The notes under the pieces are model-generated. The model saw nothing but the letters and a program-made list of their open reading frames with translations. It searched no databases and was not told where the DNA came from. The position numbers were made by a program, and so were the translations under genes. A stretch of DNA of 37,969 nucleotides, from positions 1-37,969 of IMG/VR virus record IMGVR_UViG_3300021139_000051; one strand, 5' to 3'. This stretch comes from a virus. Shown here one piece after another: positions 9,901 through 17,197 of the stretch (its first letter is position 1; each line of letters begins with the position of its first letter).

Positions 9901-10192
9901 AATCTCGGTTTATGCTACTTGTCTGGTCTGTTTGTCCAGAATCAGAACTAGGAGCAGAAGCAACACTTGGAGGAGCTGCTTGAAAAACCTGCTGTGCAGC
10001 CGCCTGTTCTTGGGCAGCTGGAATGTTATTACTTTGCGCTTCAGCACTATTGGCAAAATCTGCAGCCAAGGTGGACGCGTCAACAGCCCCAGACTGAAGG
10101 GCTGCTAAATTATCAGCAAAACCTTGAGGATCTGGAGCTCGACCTAATACGCTTGTGTATAGGTCATAGACGTATTGTTCTTGATCTGTCAT
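6935..10192 (-). CDS. Large virion protein with two DUF4214 repeats and a phage C-terminal motif (1085 aa)
   Basis: First gene of the last block. The N-terminus carries two copies of a DUF4214-type repeat (about 7-60 and 98-151). Each contains VLGRAPD, a following Gly-Phe and an SG turn, and ends NNIPA(A/S)QEQ; the copies are exactly 91 residues apart. The middle has a Gly/Ala-rich hydrophobic region (roughly 375-470), then a Thr/Gly-rich linker. The last 79 residues begin GDGDGTSDS and contain GEFVIPADVVSDLGNGS. I recognise this motif as recurring at the C-terminus of phage tail or ejection proteins; its function is unknown. The ATG is only about a dozen bases after the promoter's TATA box and has no visible Shine-Dalgarno sequence. 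A tail-lumen or ejected protein is likely but unproven. Confidence 0.65.
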   Translation of the reverse strand: MTDQEQYVYDLYTSVLGRAPDPQGFADNLAALQSGAVDASTLAADFANSAEAQSNNIPAAQEQAAAQQVFQAAPPSVASAPSSDSGQTDQTSSINRDYVTALYRAVLGRAPDAAGFQTNLNALNSGVVTPQQLAASFASSPEAKANNIPASQEQSMAAAIANSYGQTGSTAVNTAAGDWSGVTPTQLIKAGITNPAVLKAAADGTLNDNIFGAYKVDANQVANALNSGTTVPTDVASTVNSATTNSFTPNGKVIGTKMANAQGTQAVYYFSDGSTALVNKDGSVDHVTPPVSNYRQSQGSMAVADNPGYTMFNGQLVKVETPTLQYDPTAGKVVQSTSGIPTVYDPGPQGSQGPLGFVTNNLANLDKSVSSAVPGGWTTLGMIAASALSAGTMAPLAAELGGAILGGTAATTGAATLGSTLLGSATSALMAGISGGDVGKAALMGAIGGAVGANSVDIAKGLVGESTLNTIAEATKMTQAQVANLITNSVSTGVSAAASGKGDIATLIANNLASTAVGNYTGNVLNNLNSDILNKVAGSVSTIARVGTTAALNNKDPQQAITNSMGQIIGNLVSQNLIQPGVTAVKDAIKNDNTLTPAEKTDAQKNAQLVNDGFNQIVQQFAQSTGATITPDQINNFIATAGAKDLPQYYPTAQSVTVTGAPSTTTDVGAGGTLVPVTTPTLKSQVTDPTTGNVTNTYADGTVKQFDAEGNPLAAPVDSNQAQLDKLWQDYMTGLKGSGGTNPTYSLSTLAGTNYLNGPGTGTDGTGTGTGGSSSVTGGTGIKTTTTKTTTTPGSTTSSIIPALATTVPTTAAVSSDIKDLTPGLTKGSQFKFANEPTFTAQLTPAPQQITNQPDYATEIMSASTGGSTNTASTDIADLKPTTTTAGKKFTFSSNPTFASNVIAPIMATPSATSQSILAAATGGSVPGYAAGQTVQMPDEPSPYLRASVVKGHSFQPFGHFGSAQLPGYQPQRFAVGGQPEGMPDGHNPQFFSVGGLNSLENTYVKGDGDGTSDSVAAMLAKGEFVIPADVVSDLGNGSNDAGAEVLDEFLKTIREHKRAADAKNLPPDSKGALAYLLDAKRKVG

Positions 10193-10204
10193 AGATTGTT
10201 TCTA

Positions 10205-10239
10205 CCTATACTAATGCAAAAATAGGACCTTTTTCGCCC
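10205..10239 (-). promoter_or_regulatory. Phage promoter-like element, copy 1 (ejection-protein block)
   Basis: Read on the minus strand: GGGCGAAAA, then exactly 20 bases ending TGCATTAG, then TATAGG. It shares the invariant 12 bases TGCATTAGTATA and the 20-base spacing with four other intergenic copies. It sits immediately upstream of the 1085-aa gene, leaving a very short leader. The call is by repetition, strand and position; no polymerase or sigma factor for it is in the window. Confidence 0.75.
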
Positions 10240-10243
10240 TAAA

Positions 10244-10507
10244 TCAACGACTTGGGCCATTAATTATTTCTGTAAAATCTTTAGCCCATTCTTGCCAAGT
10301 ATCGTATGTTGCAGGGGACGGAACCGGATATGTGCCAAAAGTCTCGGATAAAACGATGTTCATGGCGCCGTATTTCCAGTCTTCCTCTGGAGAAAACTCG
10401 ATGTTCTTTTGACCATAATAAATAGCCAAATTACCGTTCCAGTTTTCCCATGTCATATAGTCTGGCAAACATGGAAAAAACTGCTGAAAATTCTTAGGGG
10501 CGCTCAT
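10244..10507 (-). CDS. Small conserved-looking phage protein, unknown (87 aa)
   Basis: A small acidic, aromatic-rich protein (many Trp, Tyr and Phe) with no recognised motif. The chosen start is the ATG at 10507, which overlaps the end of the tail hub gene by 14 bases. A TTG two codons upstream (10513) would add two residues, but ATG is preferred. The tight overlap with the upstream structural gene and the promoter just downstream make it the last gene of the neck/hub block. It may be a minor tail component or assembly factor; nothing in the sequence decides. Confidence 0.7.
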   Translation of the reverse strand: MSAPKNFQQFFPCLPDYMTWENWNGNLAIYYGQKNIEFSPEEDWKYGAMNIVLSETFGTYPVPSPATYDTWQEWAKDFTEIINGPSR

Positions 10508-12659
10508 CGCCAAACTCAGCCGTAATCATATTACGACCCATTTCAAAGTTACCATCAATTTCATTAGAAATAAATTGTAGGCGGACTAAACGGTATTCTA
10601 CACGAAGGTCAATTTTACCTGTGTCTTGGTTAAAATAATATGGACCGGAAACTTCTTGCATAGGGCTACCAGCAAACTTACGACCCAAAATATTCATACT
10701 CATAGTACCGGTTTGTAAAAAGTTAGGCTCAACTCGGCGTATGTGCATACGACGGTTAACACCAACTAAACCATCTTGGCTTGGGGTGCCAGTTAACCAA
10801 CCAATATCACTGGTAGTAATGCTAGAATATATTGCGGTTTCACCAAGCAAACTTATTTCGTTTTGACCGTACTCATGCTGCCAAATATTAAATCCACCAG
10901 CCACGCTAAATACAGACTGCCCAACAGTAGGACTTGGAACAAAATTTTTAGCAACAGTTATTAGAGTAACACCTGGTGGGACTACAGTGGTATTATAAAT
11001 GTTTGTGCTATTTGTAATAACGTATGTTTTATTAAAGCTATTTGTATTAGTAAATGATACTGAGTCACCAGGACTAAAACCAACAGTTTGGTCTCCTGCT
11101 AAATAAAACTGATTAGCATTTGGAGCCGGCAAACTTGCTGGGTGTGCAATGACATTAAATGTTTTGCTAAATACAGGATTGTAATTCCAATCAGCCCAAA
11201 TAGGCGTTGGAAAAATTTCTGTTGTATAACCGCAAGAGCGTTGTGCTCCAATTGCTTGTCCAGCATCATACCAAAGTTTATCTTTGACGTTATAAATAAT
11301 TGCGTCAGTACATTCAGTAGCAGTACCACGTGGGTAAAAGAACCAAATCTCGTTGTATCTAGGGATTTTAGTAGCCCAAACTTTTTGGCGCTGCTCGTAA
11401 TTAAGGTTGTTAAACAACCAGTTTACGTTCTTGTCGTTTGGCAATACTTGCACTGAGCCGTTGTATAGATAGAAACGGTCAACACCCATCCAGAAATAAA
11501 TACCATCCATCTCCGCAACAGCGTTGGAAGACATGATAGAGATTTGGCTAGAAATAATATCGTATGTCCAGTAGATTCCAGTTGCTTGGGAGTTAAAGGA
11601 AGCACGAATAAGGGAGTCAGTAGCCCAAAATAAACCAGATGGTGAGTTAGTACCACCACGCATTGGCATACCTTTTACAATCTTGGACGATGCTACGTTT
11701 ACCTGGTTAGCAAATGTACCGTTCCAATCGTAAGGGCTTTGGTTAGCGTAAGTGCTGTCTACGTTGTTATTAGCAATAAATCCGCTTGAGCCGTAAACAA
11801 ATATGAAAGGGTAAAGAACGCAAACACCACCATCAACACTAATTGGTTTGTATGTTGGATTTTGACCAGCACTATCAGATAGGCCAGTAAAGTTCCAAGT
11901 ATCTGTAGAGTCAGGCGTAATATTGCCAATAAGAACCTGGCTTACAACACCGTTATCAATGTTTGCTAAGTTGTATCCGGGATGTGCTAATACTTGAAGG
12001 TTGCCACCAGATGGGCTAAAGATTGAATCAAACTGCCAAGTAACACGGTAGTTACCAATAGATGGGTCTGTTTGAGTGCTTGAATCAGGAATAAATACAG
12101 GAGTGTTGTCAATCCATACTTTAGTTGGTGTACCAGGGATAGATCCGCCAGTGACGTTAACTGTAGTGTTTGGTGTGGAGAATGTAGACGTGCTTACTGT
12201 AAAAACAGTAGGTGTGCCCGTTTGGGTAAAGATAACTTTAGTGCCTGTAGGGAATAAAGCTGTCCGGTTTCCAGCTACAACAAAAGATGATGTTGTATTA
12301 GAAACCAATGGTAGGTATGTGGTTCCAGGAAGGATATTGGCTTTAAACGGACCACTACCAACAGCGTATGTGGTACCGGTAGTAAATACATCGAGCTCTT
12401 GGTAGTTACCAGCAAAAATGTAGTTCACTCCGTTAAACGGCTGAGCAATCATTCCACGGTAAATACCTACAAGACTTTGAAACAGTGTGCGGTAGCCACC
12501 TATCTTTTTAGGATCGCCACGCTGAAAACGACACCACACACCATCGGTATACTGGTCGTTTTGAAACTGAGTACCATCACGCTTGATACCCGCTGGAATA
12601 GCCAGTGAGTAAATTGAGGTATATTGTGATGTGTCCTGTTGCTGATTATCAGCCGCCAT
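10494..12659 (-). CDS. Tail hub / DNA-stabilisation-type structural protein (721 aa)
   Basis: A large beta-rich protein full of Thr, Asn, Gly and aromatic residues. The N-terminal region reads as an IP.GIKRDGT stretch followed by GVWCRFQRG and KIGGYR (about 22-56). I associate this with phage stabilisation or tubular-tail-B-like proteins (P22 gp10 type), which bind below the neck and seal packaged DNA. Further along are repeated short loops with Trp, Tyr and Asn, as expected for a propeller or beta-rich tail hub. It abuts the fibre-like 422-aa gene (stop directly followed by ATG) and lies just after the adaptor genes, the expected location for a hub. The exact family is uncertain; a structural tail role is likely. 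Confidence 0.6.
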   Translation of the reverse strand: MAADNQQQDTSQYTSIYSLAIPAGIKRDGTQFQNDQYTDGVWCRFQRGDPKKIGGYRTLFQSLVGIYRGMIAQPFNGVNYIFAGNYQELDVFTTGTTYAVGSGPFKANILPGTTYLPLVSNTTSSFVVAGNRTALFPTGTKVIFTQTGTPTVFTVSTSTFSTPNTTVNVTGGSIPGTPTKVWIDNTPVFIPDSSTQTDPSIGNYRVTWQFDSIFSPSGGNLQVLAHPGYNLANIDNGVVSQVLIGNITPDSTDTWNFTGLSDSAGQNPTYKPISVDGGVCVLYPFIFVYGSSGFIANNNVDSTYANQSPYDWNGTFANQVNVASSKIVKGMPMRGGTNSPSGLFWATDSLIRASFNSQATGIYWTYDIISSQISIMSSNAVAEMDGIYFWMGVDRFYLYNGSVQVLPNDKNVNWLFNNLNYEQRQKVWATKIPRYNEIWFFYPRGTATECTDAIIYNVKDKLWYDAGQAIGAQRSCGYTTEIFPTPIWADWNYNPVFSKTFNVIAHPASLPAPNANQFYLAGDQTVGFSPGDSVSFTNTNSFNKTYVITNSTNIYNTTVVPPGVTLITVAKNFVPSPTVGQSVFSVAGGFNIWQHEYGQNEISLLGETAIYSSITTSDIGWLTGTPSQDGLVGVNRRMHIRRVEPNFLQTGTMSMNILGRKFAGSPMQEVSGPYYFNQDTGKIDLRVEYRLVRLQFISNEIDGNFEMGRNMITAEFGDERP

Positions 12660-13928
12660 TTAGAACGTCCCACCAGGAATTAATTTAGCGTTTAGGGTTG
12701 CGCTTACTGTTACAAGTGGTGCGGATAAGTTTGAATTATCCATTTGTACAATTTGGTTTCCATTGGCTGCCAAACCAAGAATAGAAGAACCAACAAGATA
12801 CATACCAGTAGTTGTATCATTATTAAACGAATAAGACGGGAGAGCCGCTGTTCCATTTGCCGCATAAAACAATCCTGTAGATGCAGTTGTTAACGGGAAT
12901 AAATTTAAACCATCGCTAAGAACAGTTAATACGTTACCAGCAGACAACACCAAAGGAGGTTGTGAGCTACCTTGGTTTTGGAACGTAATGTTGTAGCCAG
13001 TTTGGTTTGTGTTATTAACCAAAATGTAAATCTGGGTAATAGCTGGTAATGTCACTGCCAAAGTCTGCGTACGAGTTCCGGTCTGCGCAATGTATGTTTG
13101 AATAATTGGAGCAAACGATGTTAAACTAAATGTATTGCCAGGAATAGTATCAACGTCGTATGTTGCAGCTGTAAATGTTACGTTGTTAGCTGGAGCTAAC
13201 CCAACGGTAATAAAACCGCCGCTATTAGTATCAAGAATAATAAAACCAGAATCACCAGGGTTTGCTGTAATGGTTGTTAGACCATTAATTGTATTTGGAG
13301 ATGTTGGATTAATTACCAACGAACCAGTTCCGTTGTTGCGGAAACCAATATACCAACCAGTAGATAAACTAGAAATTGATGGTAGAGTAAATGTACCCGC
13401 GCCGCCGTTCCAAACGAATGTAGCTGCACGGCTAAGGTCGTTGATAACTGGGCTGGTCGTTAAATCGATTGGGTTTTGTGTTGTAGCTAATTTGCCAGAT
13501 ACAGTGATTAAACCAGCGCCAGCTAATGTAGCTGCATCAGCATAAGATGTACCAGCTGCAAATGTTACGTTGTTCCAAACGCCAGCAGTAGTTGTATTGT
13601 CTACTAAATATACATACTTAGATATACCAACTGGAACTGTAAATGAAGCACCGCCGTTGTAATCGGTAACTGTAAATGACTGAGCACCTAAGTTACGAAA
13701 TAGGATGTCTGCGCCTAGCGTCCCTTGATTGCCTTGAGGAAGAATAACAGATAGGCCAGTAGTAGAAGCGACGCAATCAATGATGCGAGCTGCGGGTGTT
13801 TGGCTACCATTAACTGTGCTGGGCCAAAAAAGTTGTGTATTTGCGCTAAAAGCCAGAGCATAATAAGATACATCCGTTGGAGTAACAACGGTTCCTGTAA
13901 ATGGGGATACGTAGACTGGTGTTGTCAT
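12660..13928 (-). CDS. Tail appendage or fibre-like protein (422 aa)
   Basis: A Thr/Asn/Gly/Ser-rich, beta-strand-rich protein without catalytic motifs. Near the C-terminus is a stretch of the type SYSFNNDTTTGMY followed by a strand and Asn-Gly turn, a pattern common in distal parts of phage tail fibres. It ends in GGTF, the same four residues as the 854-aa fibre elsewhere in the window. The N-terminal 25 residues (strand, then PTDVSYYAL) may be the attachment part. It lies between the adaptor gene and the hub gene rather than in the main fibre cluster, so it could decorate the tail hub. The function is inferred. Confidence 0.6.
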   Translation of the reverse strand: MTTPVYVSPFTGTVVTPTDVSYYALAFSANTQLFWPSTVNGSQTPAARIIDCVASTTGLSVILPQGNQGTLGADILFRNLGAQSFTVTDYNGGASFTVPVGISKYVYLVDNTTTAGVWNNVTFAAGTSYADAATLAGAGLITVSGKLATTQNPIDLTTSPVINDLSRAATFVWNGGAGTFTLPSISSLSTGWYIGFRNNGTGSLVINPTSPNTINGLTTITANPGDSGFIILDTNSGGFITVGLAPANNVTFTAATYDVDTIPGNTFSLTSFAPIIQTYIAQTGTRTQTLAVTLPAITQIYILVNNTNQTGYNITFQNQGSSQPPLVLSAGNVLTVLSDGLNLFPLTTASTGLFYAANGTAALPSYSFNNDTTTGMYLVGSSILGLAANGNQIVQMDNSNLSAPLVTVSATLNAKLIPGGTF

Positions 13929-13931
13929 ATT

Positions 13932-14546
13932 TTAGGGTTCCTGTACCGAAGTGTTACGATCCACGCGGCGAGAATTATCTTCGTTTTTAAGAGCGGAAAT
14001 TGCGTCTGTATAGTAGCCTTTCCAAACAGGCAACTTATCCAACGCTTTTAAATATCCTTGTGCTTGCAATAGCGCACCGTACAACATAGCTTGTGGTGCA
14101 ATAGCTGTCCACAAATTTTGTTGGTTAGACGCATCTAACGGCTGAACTTCAGCGTAGTAAATGATTTCCACTGGATATGATTTGTCCGGGGCTGGAGCAA
14201 AATTCCAGTTATTAAAATCATATTCAGAATAGTAAGCTGGTTGACCATTAGAAGATTCTGATAAGTATTGTGCTACGTAATCTTGGCTACGAAGCAAAAT
14301 AGGTTTACCATTGACTTTCATAGACACAGTCTTACGCCAACGAGATGGTTTATTAAGCACCGTCTGGTTGGTAGCTAGACTTGTTTCTACTACGATAAGC
14401 TGGAGGTATGTCTTTAACTCCGCGGCAATGGATGATTCAGCCAACGCAATAAGGTTAGGAATCTGCGCAACGAAGTCTGCGTCATCACGCTCCATGTATT
14501 GCTGGATGTTTAACACCAGCGAATCGTAGGTCATTATTACGCTCAT
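13932..14546 (-). CDS. Head-tail adaptor-like protein (204 aa)
   Basis: A mainly helical protein whose start overlaps the stop of the upstream neck gene as ATGA. The N-terminal part is helical and acidic with a pattern of the kind IALAESSIAAELKT. A central strand-rich region includes YPVEIIYYAEV. The C-terminal helical part (AIAPQAMLYGALLQAQGYL and following) resembles phage adaptor/connector proteins of the SU10/gp6-like kind that bridge portal and tail. Its place next to another neck protein supports this. An alternative ATG four codons in (MTYDSL) exists, but the overlap favours the first. The family assignment is moderate. Confidence 0.6.
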   Translation of the reverse strand: MSVIMTYDSLVLNIQQYMERDDADFVAQIPNLIALAESSIAAELKTYLQLIVVETSLATNQTVLNKPSRWRKTVSMKVNGKPILLRSQDYVAQYLSESSNGQPAYYSEYDFNNWNFAPAPDKSYPVEIIYYAEVQPLDASNQQNLWTAIAPQAMLYGALLQAQGYLKALDKLPVWKGYYTDAISALKNEDNSRRVDRNTSVQEP

Positions 14547-15598
14547 CGTGTGTAATAGCTATAGTTAGGTTGGAAGTAGATAGGTGATTTATCACGCTCT
14601 TCGTTGTTAGCTTGCATAAAGTATTTCTCTGCTAAGCCTTCTAAATACTGAATACGTGTCTGGTCAACGCCAGGAATCTGCATAGCCAAACGATGAGATA
14701 ACGAGGCTTGTACCGAATTAATCCAGCGATCTGGTACGTAAATTTGGTTTGTCAATGAACCAACATCTTCCATTTGTTTTTCAACAAGAAGCTGGAACAT
14801 TTGAAAATCGTTGTTTGGTACAGGCCACAAGTACATTGAAGGCTCAATAGTACGGTCATACCAATACTGTAGCGAACGAACCGATGGGAACTGTTTGTTT
14901 GGTAAATTCCAGTAATCATCACGATTAAGTCGTGCTAATGGAATAACCTGTTGTGATGTAGAGAATACAATCTGGCGAACAGAAAATGTTGTAGCAACAG
15001 TCTCACGCAGACGGTAGTAAACGTAGTTTGGTGTAGTGGAGATATTAAAGTATACCCACTGACGGTCTGTTAACGTGGTTGTTGGGAACTGCTGAATAGT
15101 TGTCCAAGTAACACCGTCGTTACTAACCTCATAGGCTAGGTTGTATGTTTGTGTACCATTACTATTCCAGCCAACGTAGAACACTGGCTGACCTTGACCA
15201 TAGGCAAGACCTAACCAGTTTTCACCGGTTGTAGATGTTGCTGTAGTATTGAGGTTTAAATCAAACGCATTTGCTGCTTGTGAGTTGTCAGCTGGCAGAT
15301 AGCCAGATGCCTGGGAATTAACAATATAAACCCAGTTAGCTTCACGAACATCAATGGTAGTTTTTGGAAGAACAATTTGTTGCTGTGCATTTAACGCACC
15401 ATACAATTGGTTTTCCAAAAGCCAAAGGTTTACACCAAGGTTGGAAAGGTTTTGGAGGTTGTAGAAAAGCGCCTGCTTGCCGGCATTAACCAGCTCAGGC
15501 GTCATTTCTTCAGCGGCTTTACCGGAGTCACGAAATGCGTATGAGATTAGCTGGTCAACATTAATTGTTGTTTGACCAGTTGTATTGCTATACGCCAT
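14543..15598 (-). CDS. Neck/tail adaptor protein with an inserted discoidin (F5/8 type C)-like domain (351 aa)
   Basis: The N-terminal ~90 and C-terminal ~135 residues are helical, with patterns seen in P22 gp4 or tubular-tail-A-like adaptors: an opening helix pair ('AFRDSGKAAEEMTPELV') and a closing segment with PDRWINSVQASLSHRLA. Between them, about residues 96-212, is a beta-sandwich-like insert. It has an AFD...NTTAT stretch, a V-x-W strand, the hallmark SNDGVTWTTI (159-168), then Q-W-V-Y-F and a YYRLRET strand. This is the layout of a discoidin/galactose-binding domain. In F5/8C proteins such domains bind carbohydrates or lipids. The core probably docks below the portal, with the insert exposed on the neck surface. 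The domain is recognised by motif only. Confidence 0.7.
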   Translation of the reverse strand: MAYSNTTGQTTINVDQLISYAFRDSGKAAEEMTPELVNAGKQALFYNLQNLSNLGVNLWLLENQLYGALNAQQQIVLPKTTIDVREANWVYIVNSQASGYLPADNSQAANAFDLNLNTTATSTTGENWLGLAYGQGQPVFYVGWNSNGTQTYNLAYEVSNDGVTWTTIQQFPTTTLTDRQWVYFNISTTPNYVYYRLRETVATTFSVRQIVFSTSQQVIPLARLNRDDYWNLPNKQFPSVRSLQYWYDRTIEPSMYLWPVPNNDFQMFQLLVEKQMEDVGSLTNQIYVPDRWINSVQASLSHRLAMQIPGVDQTRIQYLEGLAEKYFMQANNEERDKSPIYFQPNYSYYTR

Positions 15599-15769
15599 TT
15601 AGCGCCCCCTGCCAGATACCCGCTTTGGTAATGATTTAAGTTTTACACCAGTGTCGGCTTTGTTAAACTCTTTGGCAACTTTAGTGGGCACACCAACTTT
15701 TTTAGCAAACTTAGGGTTGTGTGCAGCAGCAGCCATCAAGCGCTCTTGTGCTTGAGATTTGCTTGGCAT
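15599..15769 (-). CDS. Small basic phage protein of the MPSKS-AQ-RLM type (56 aa)
   Basis: A short, strongly basic protein (Lys-rich, ending in SGRGR). I chose the ATG at 15769, so the protein begins MPSKSQAQERLM. This opening recurs in small phage proteins, and the start lies one base after the upstream stop. A start ten codons earlier (15799) is possible but would overlap the previous gene by 29 bases. AAAGG lies about 11 bases upstream. The family has no known function that I can name; the charge suggests nucleic acid or virion binding. Confidence 0.7.
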   Translation of the reverse strand: MPSKSQAQERLMAAAAHNPKFAKKVGVPTKVAKEFNKADTGVKLKSLPKRVSGRGR

Positions 15770-15770
15770 A

Positions 15771-16568
15771 TTAGCATTTACCTTTAACTTTACCGCCACG
15801 TTTTTGAGCAGGCATACCTGTTGGAGAACCCATTACGTCTTGTGGAGGAGCAGCCATTTGAGCAGCTGGACTTGGCGGTTGAGCAGCAGTTGCTTGAGCT
15901 TGTTGCGAAGCAAGTTGAGCTTGTTGTGCTGGGCCAAGGTATTTAGCAATACGCTTTTTACGCTCTTGGTCTTGAACCATACCAGCCAAGCCACTACCCA
16001 AAGCACCACCAACCAAAGCGCCAGATAAACGACCATCAGCCATTTTCTTTACTTTACCACCGCGTTTGTATGCGTCTGGGCCCTTAGCACCAGATGGAGC
16101 AGCTGCTTTTTTACCAGATTCTTTGCTCTTGATGTACGGGTCTTTATGGCCAGATGGACCAACAGTCTTAGCACCAAAGTCTTTTGCTTTTACAGCTGCC
16201 TTAGAAGGAGCCTCAGCTTTTGCTGGTTTGATTAATTTGGTTTTGCGGATGTTGTCTTTGTCGCCAGAAGATTTCTTAGCTTCGTAAACGTTAGTTACAG
16301 AACCACCGGTCTTGTACTTACGTACAGTGCCGCATTCTTTTTTAGCACGACCACCATGTTTGAGCTTAGAAAGATCAGTCTTTTCACCATGATGCTCTTG
16401 TTTATCGTGCATAGCAAATGCTTTTTTAACAACAGCTTTATCTTGTTTAATATCAGCAGCATCTACTTCGCCGCCTTTTTTCATTTTGCCACCGTAGCAC
16501 TTAGCTACAGCCTTAGATACGCTTCCGCCTATCTTCATTTTAACTATTTTTTTGAATCCGTCTAACAT
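15771..16568 (-). CDS. Cationic Gly/Lys-rich protein with repeated GG motifs (265 aa)
   Basis: A very basic, low-complexity protein. Short cationic double-glycine motifs recur: KIGGSV, GGKMKKGGEV, HGGRAKK, KTGGSV and KRGGKVK (twice, once at the very C-terminus). A Gly-zipper-like hydrophobic stretch (GALVGGALGSGLAGMV) lies near residues 185-200 and a Gln/Ala/Pro-rich segment follows. The ATG at 16568 has GAGG seven bases upstream, supporting this start over the internal Met11. It is the first gene after promoter copy 2. Possible roles are DNA condensation in the head, virion binding or membrane interaction; none is shown by a catalytic motif. The coding status is well supported by codon bias and context. 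Confidence 0.65.
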   Translation of the reverse strand: MLDGFKKIVKMKIGGSVSKAVAKCYGGKMKKGGEVDAADIKQDKAVVKKAFAMHDKQEHHGEKTDLSKLKHGGRAKKECGTVRKYKTGGSVTNVYEAKKSSGDKDNIRKTKLIKPAKAEAPSKAAVKAKDFGAKTVGPSGHKDPYIKSKESGKKAAAPSGAKGPDAYKRGGKVKKMADGRLSGALVGGALGSGLAGMVQDQERKKRIAKYLGPAQQAQLASQQAQATAAQPPSPAAQMAAPPQDVMGSPTGMPAQKRGGKVKGKC

Positions 16569-16606
16569 GGTAATCCTCGAGGTTATGGTTTAAAAGGATG
16601 ATCAGT

Positions 16607-16645
16607 CCTACTTATACTAATGCAAAAAACAGGGTGTTTACGCCC
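16607..16645 (-). promoter_or_regulatory. Phage promoter-like element, copy 2 (neck/hub block)
   Basis: Minus-strand reading: GGGCGTAAA, 20 bases ending TGCATTAG, then TATAAGTAGG. The upstream box overlaps the stop codon of the lysozyme gene. It precedes the 265-aa cationic protein gene with a leader of about 35-40 bases. Sequence and spacing match the other copies. Confidence 0.78.
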
Positions 16646-17156
16646 CTAAAAACAGTGCTCTTTCACGTTTTCTTCGGTTTACCAAGACTTCTGGCTTGTT
16701 CCACATAAGGATCGCATCCGCGGCTCCTTGTAGGTCATTTTCATTGATCTTTTTGACCACGGTAGACTTAGCAAAATTAGTGCCTCCAATATTGAAGCAG
16801 AGGCTGTATAAGGCGTCAAATTGATGCTGGGCTAGGGGTACCTTCACCGAGCTCTCAACGGCCTCGCTACACCATTTTAAATCCTTCCTAAGCAGCTCTT
16901 CTACCTCTTCGTCTGTCAGGGTTGCGGTAATGAGGTGTTGCTCATCGGCTTTGATCAGGTGACCCACGCCAATGGTCCATAGTCCTTTGGAGTCCTTGTA
17001 TGCCTTATTACGGGCGCCTTCTTCTTTGGTAATGAAGTCTAGGGTTGATTTTGCGATTGCCATGATATTTTCTTCAATTTGGGTAAATCGGTCTGTGAAG
17101 TGGATAGCGGCTGCAATGCCTAATACCCACATCAGTACTACAAATAGCTTTTTCAT
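16638..17156 (-). CDS. Endolysin, GH24-type lysozyme with N-terminal membrane/SAR segment
   Basis: Peptidoglycan muramidase for host lysis. The catalytic triad of the T4/P22/lambda-type lysozyme family is intact: Glu46, Asp55 and Thr61 in the order E-x8-D-x5-T, followed by IGVGH. The length (172 aa) is usual. Residues 5-20 form an Ala/Gly-containing hydrophobic stretch after two Lys, as in signal-arrest-release endolysins, so export by the host secretion system and release on membrane depolarisation is plausible. An internal ATG at Met32 would give the soluble form, but AAGGAG six bases before the first ATG supports the longer product. It lies right after the spanin pair and has a degenerate copy of the promoter-like element upstream. 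Confidence 0.92.
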   Translation of the reverse strand: MKKLFVVLMWVLGIAAAIHFTDRFTQIEENIMAIAKSTLDFITKEEGARNKAYKDSKGLWTIGVGHLIKADEQHLITATLTDEEVEELLRKDLKWCSEAVESSVKVPLAQHQFDALYSLCFNIGGTNFAKSTVVKKINENDLQGAADAILMWNKPEVLVNRRKRERALFLGA

Positions 17157-17169
17157 CTTTACTCCTTAC

Positions 17170-17189
17170 TTTGCATATAATAATGCAAA
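17170..17189 (-). promoter_or_regulatory. Degenerate promoter-like element / inverted repeat upstream of lysozyme
   Basis: On the minus strand, TTTGCATTATTATATGCAAA keeps TTTGCATTA and a TATA core. It lacks the GGGCG box 20 bases upstream, which here is AT-rich. The same 20 bases form a 7-bp inverted repeat (TTTGCAT/ATGCAAA, 6-base loop). It may be a weak promoter, a decayed copy or an operator. Confidence 0.4.
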
Positions 17190-17197
17190 TTGGGGGT

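Noticed and set aside
13135-13545. Antisense frame of 136 codons inside the 422-aa appendage gene
   Set aside because: Same shadow effect in a low-complexity Thr/Asn/Gly gene; there is no independent evidence for expression.
15770-15799. Upstream start for the small basic protein at 15599
   Set aside because: It overlaps the preceding gene by 29 bases, and the extra residues do not fit the recurrent MPSKS opening.
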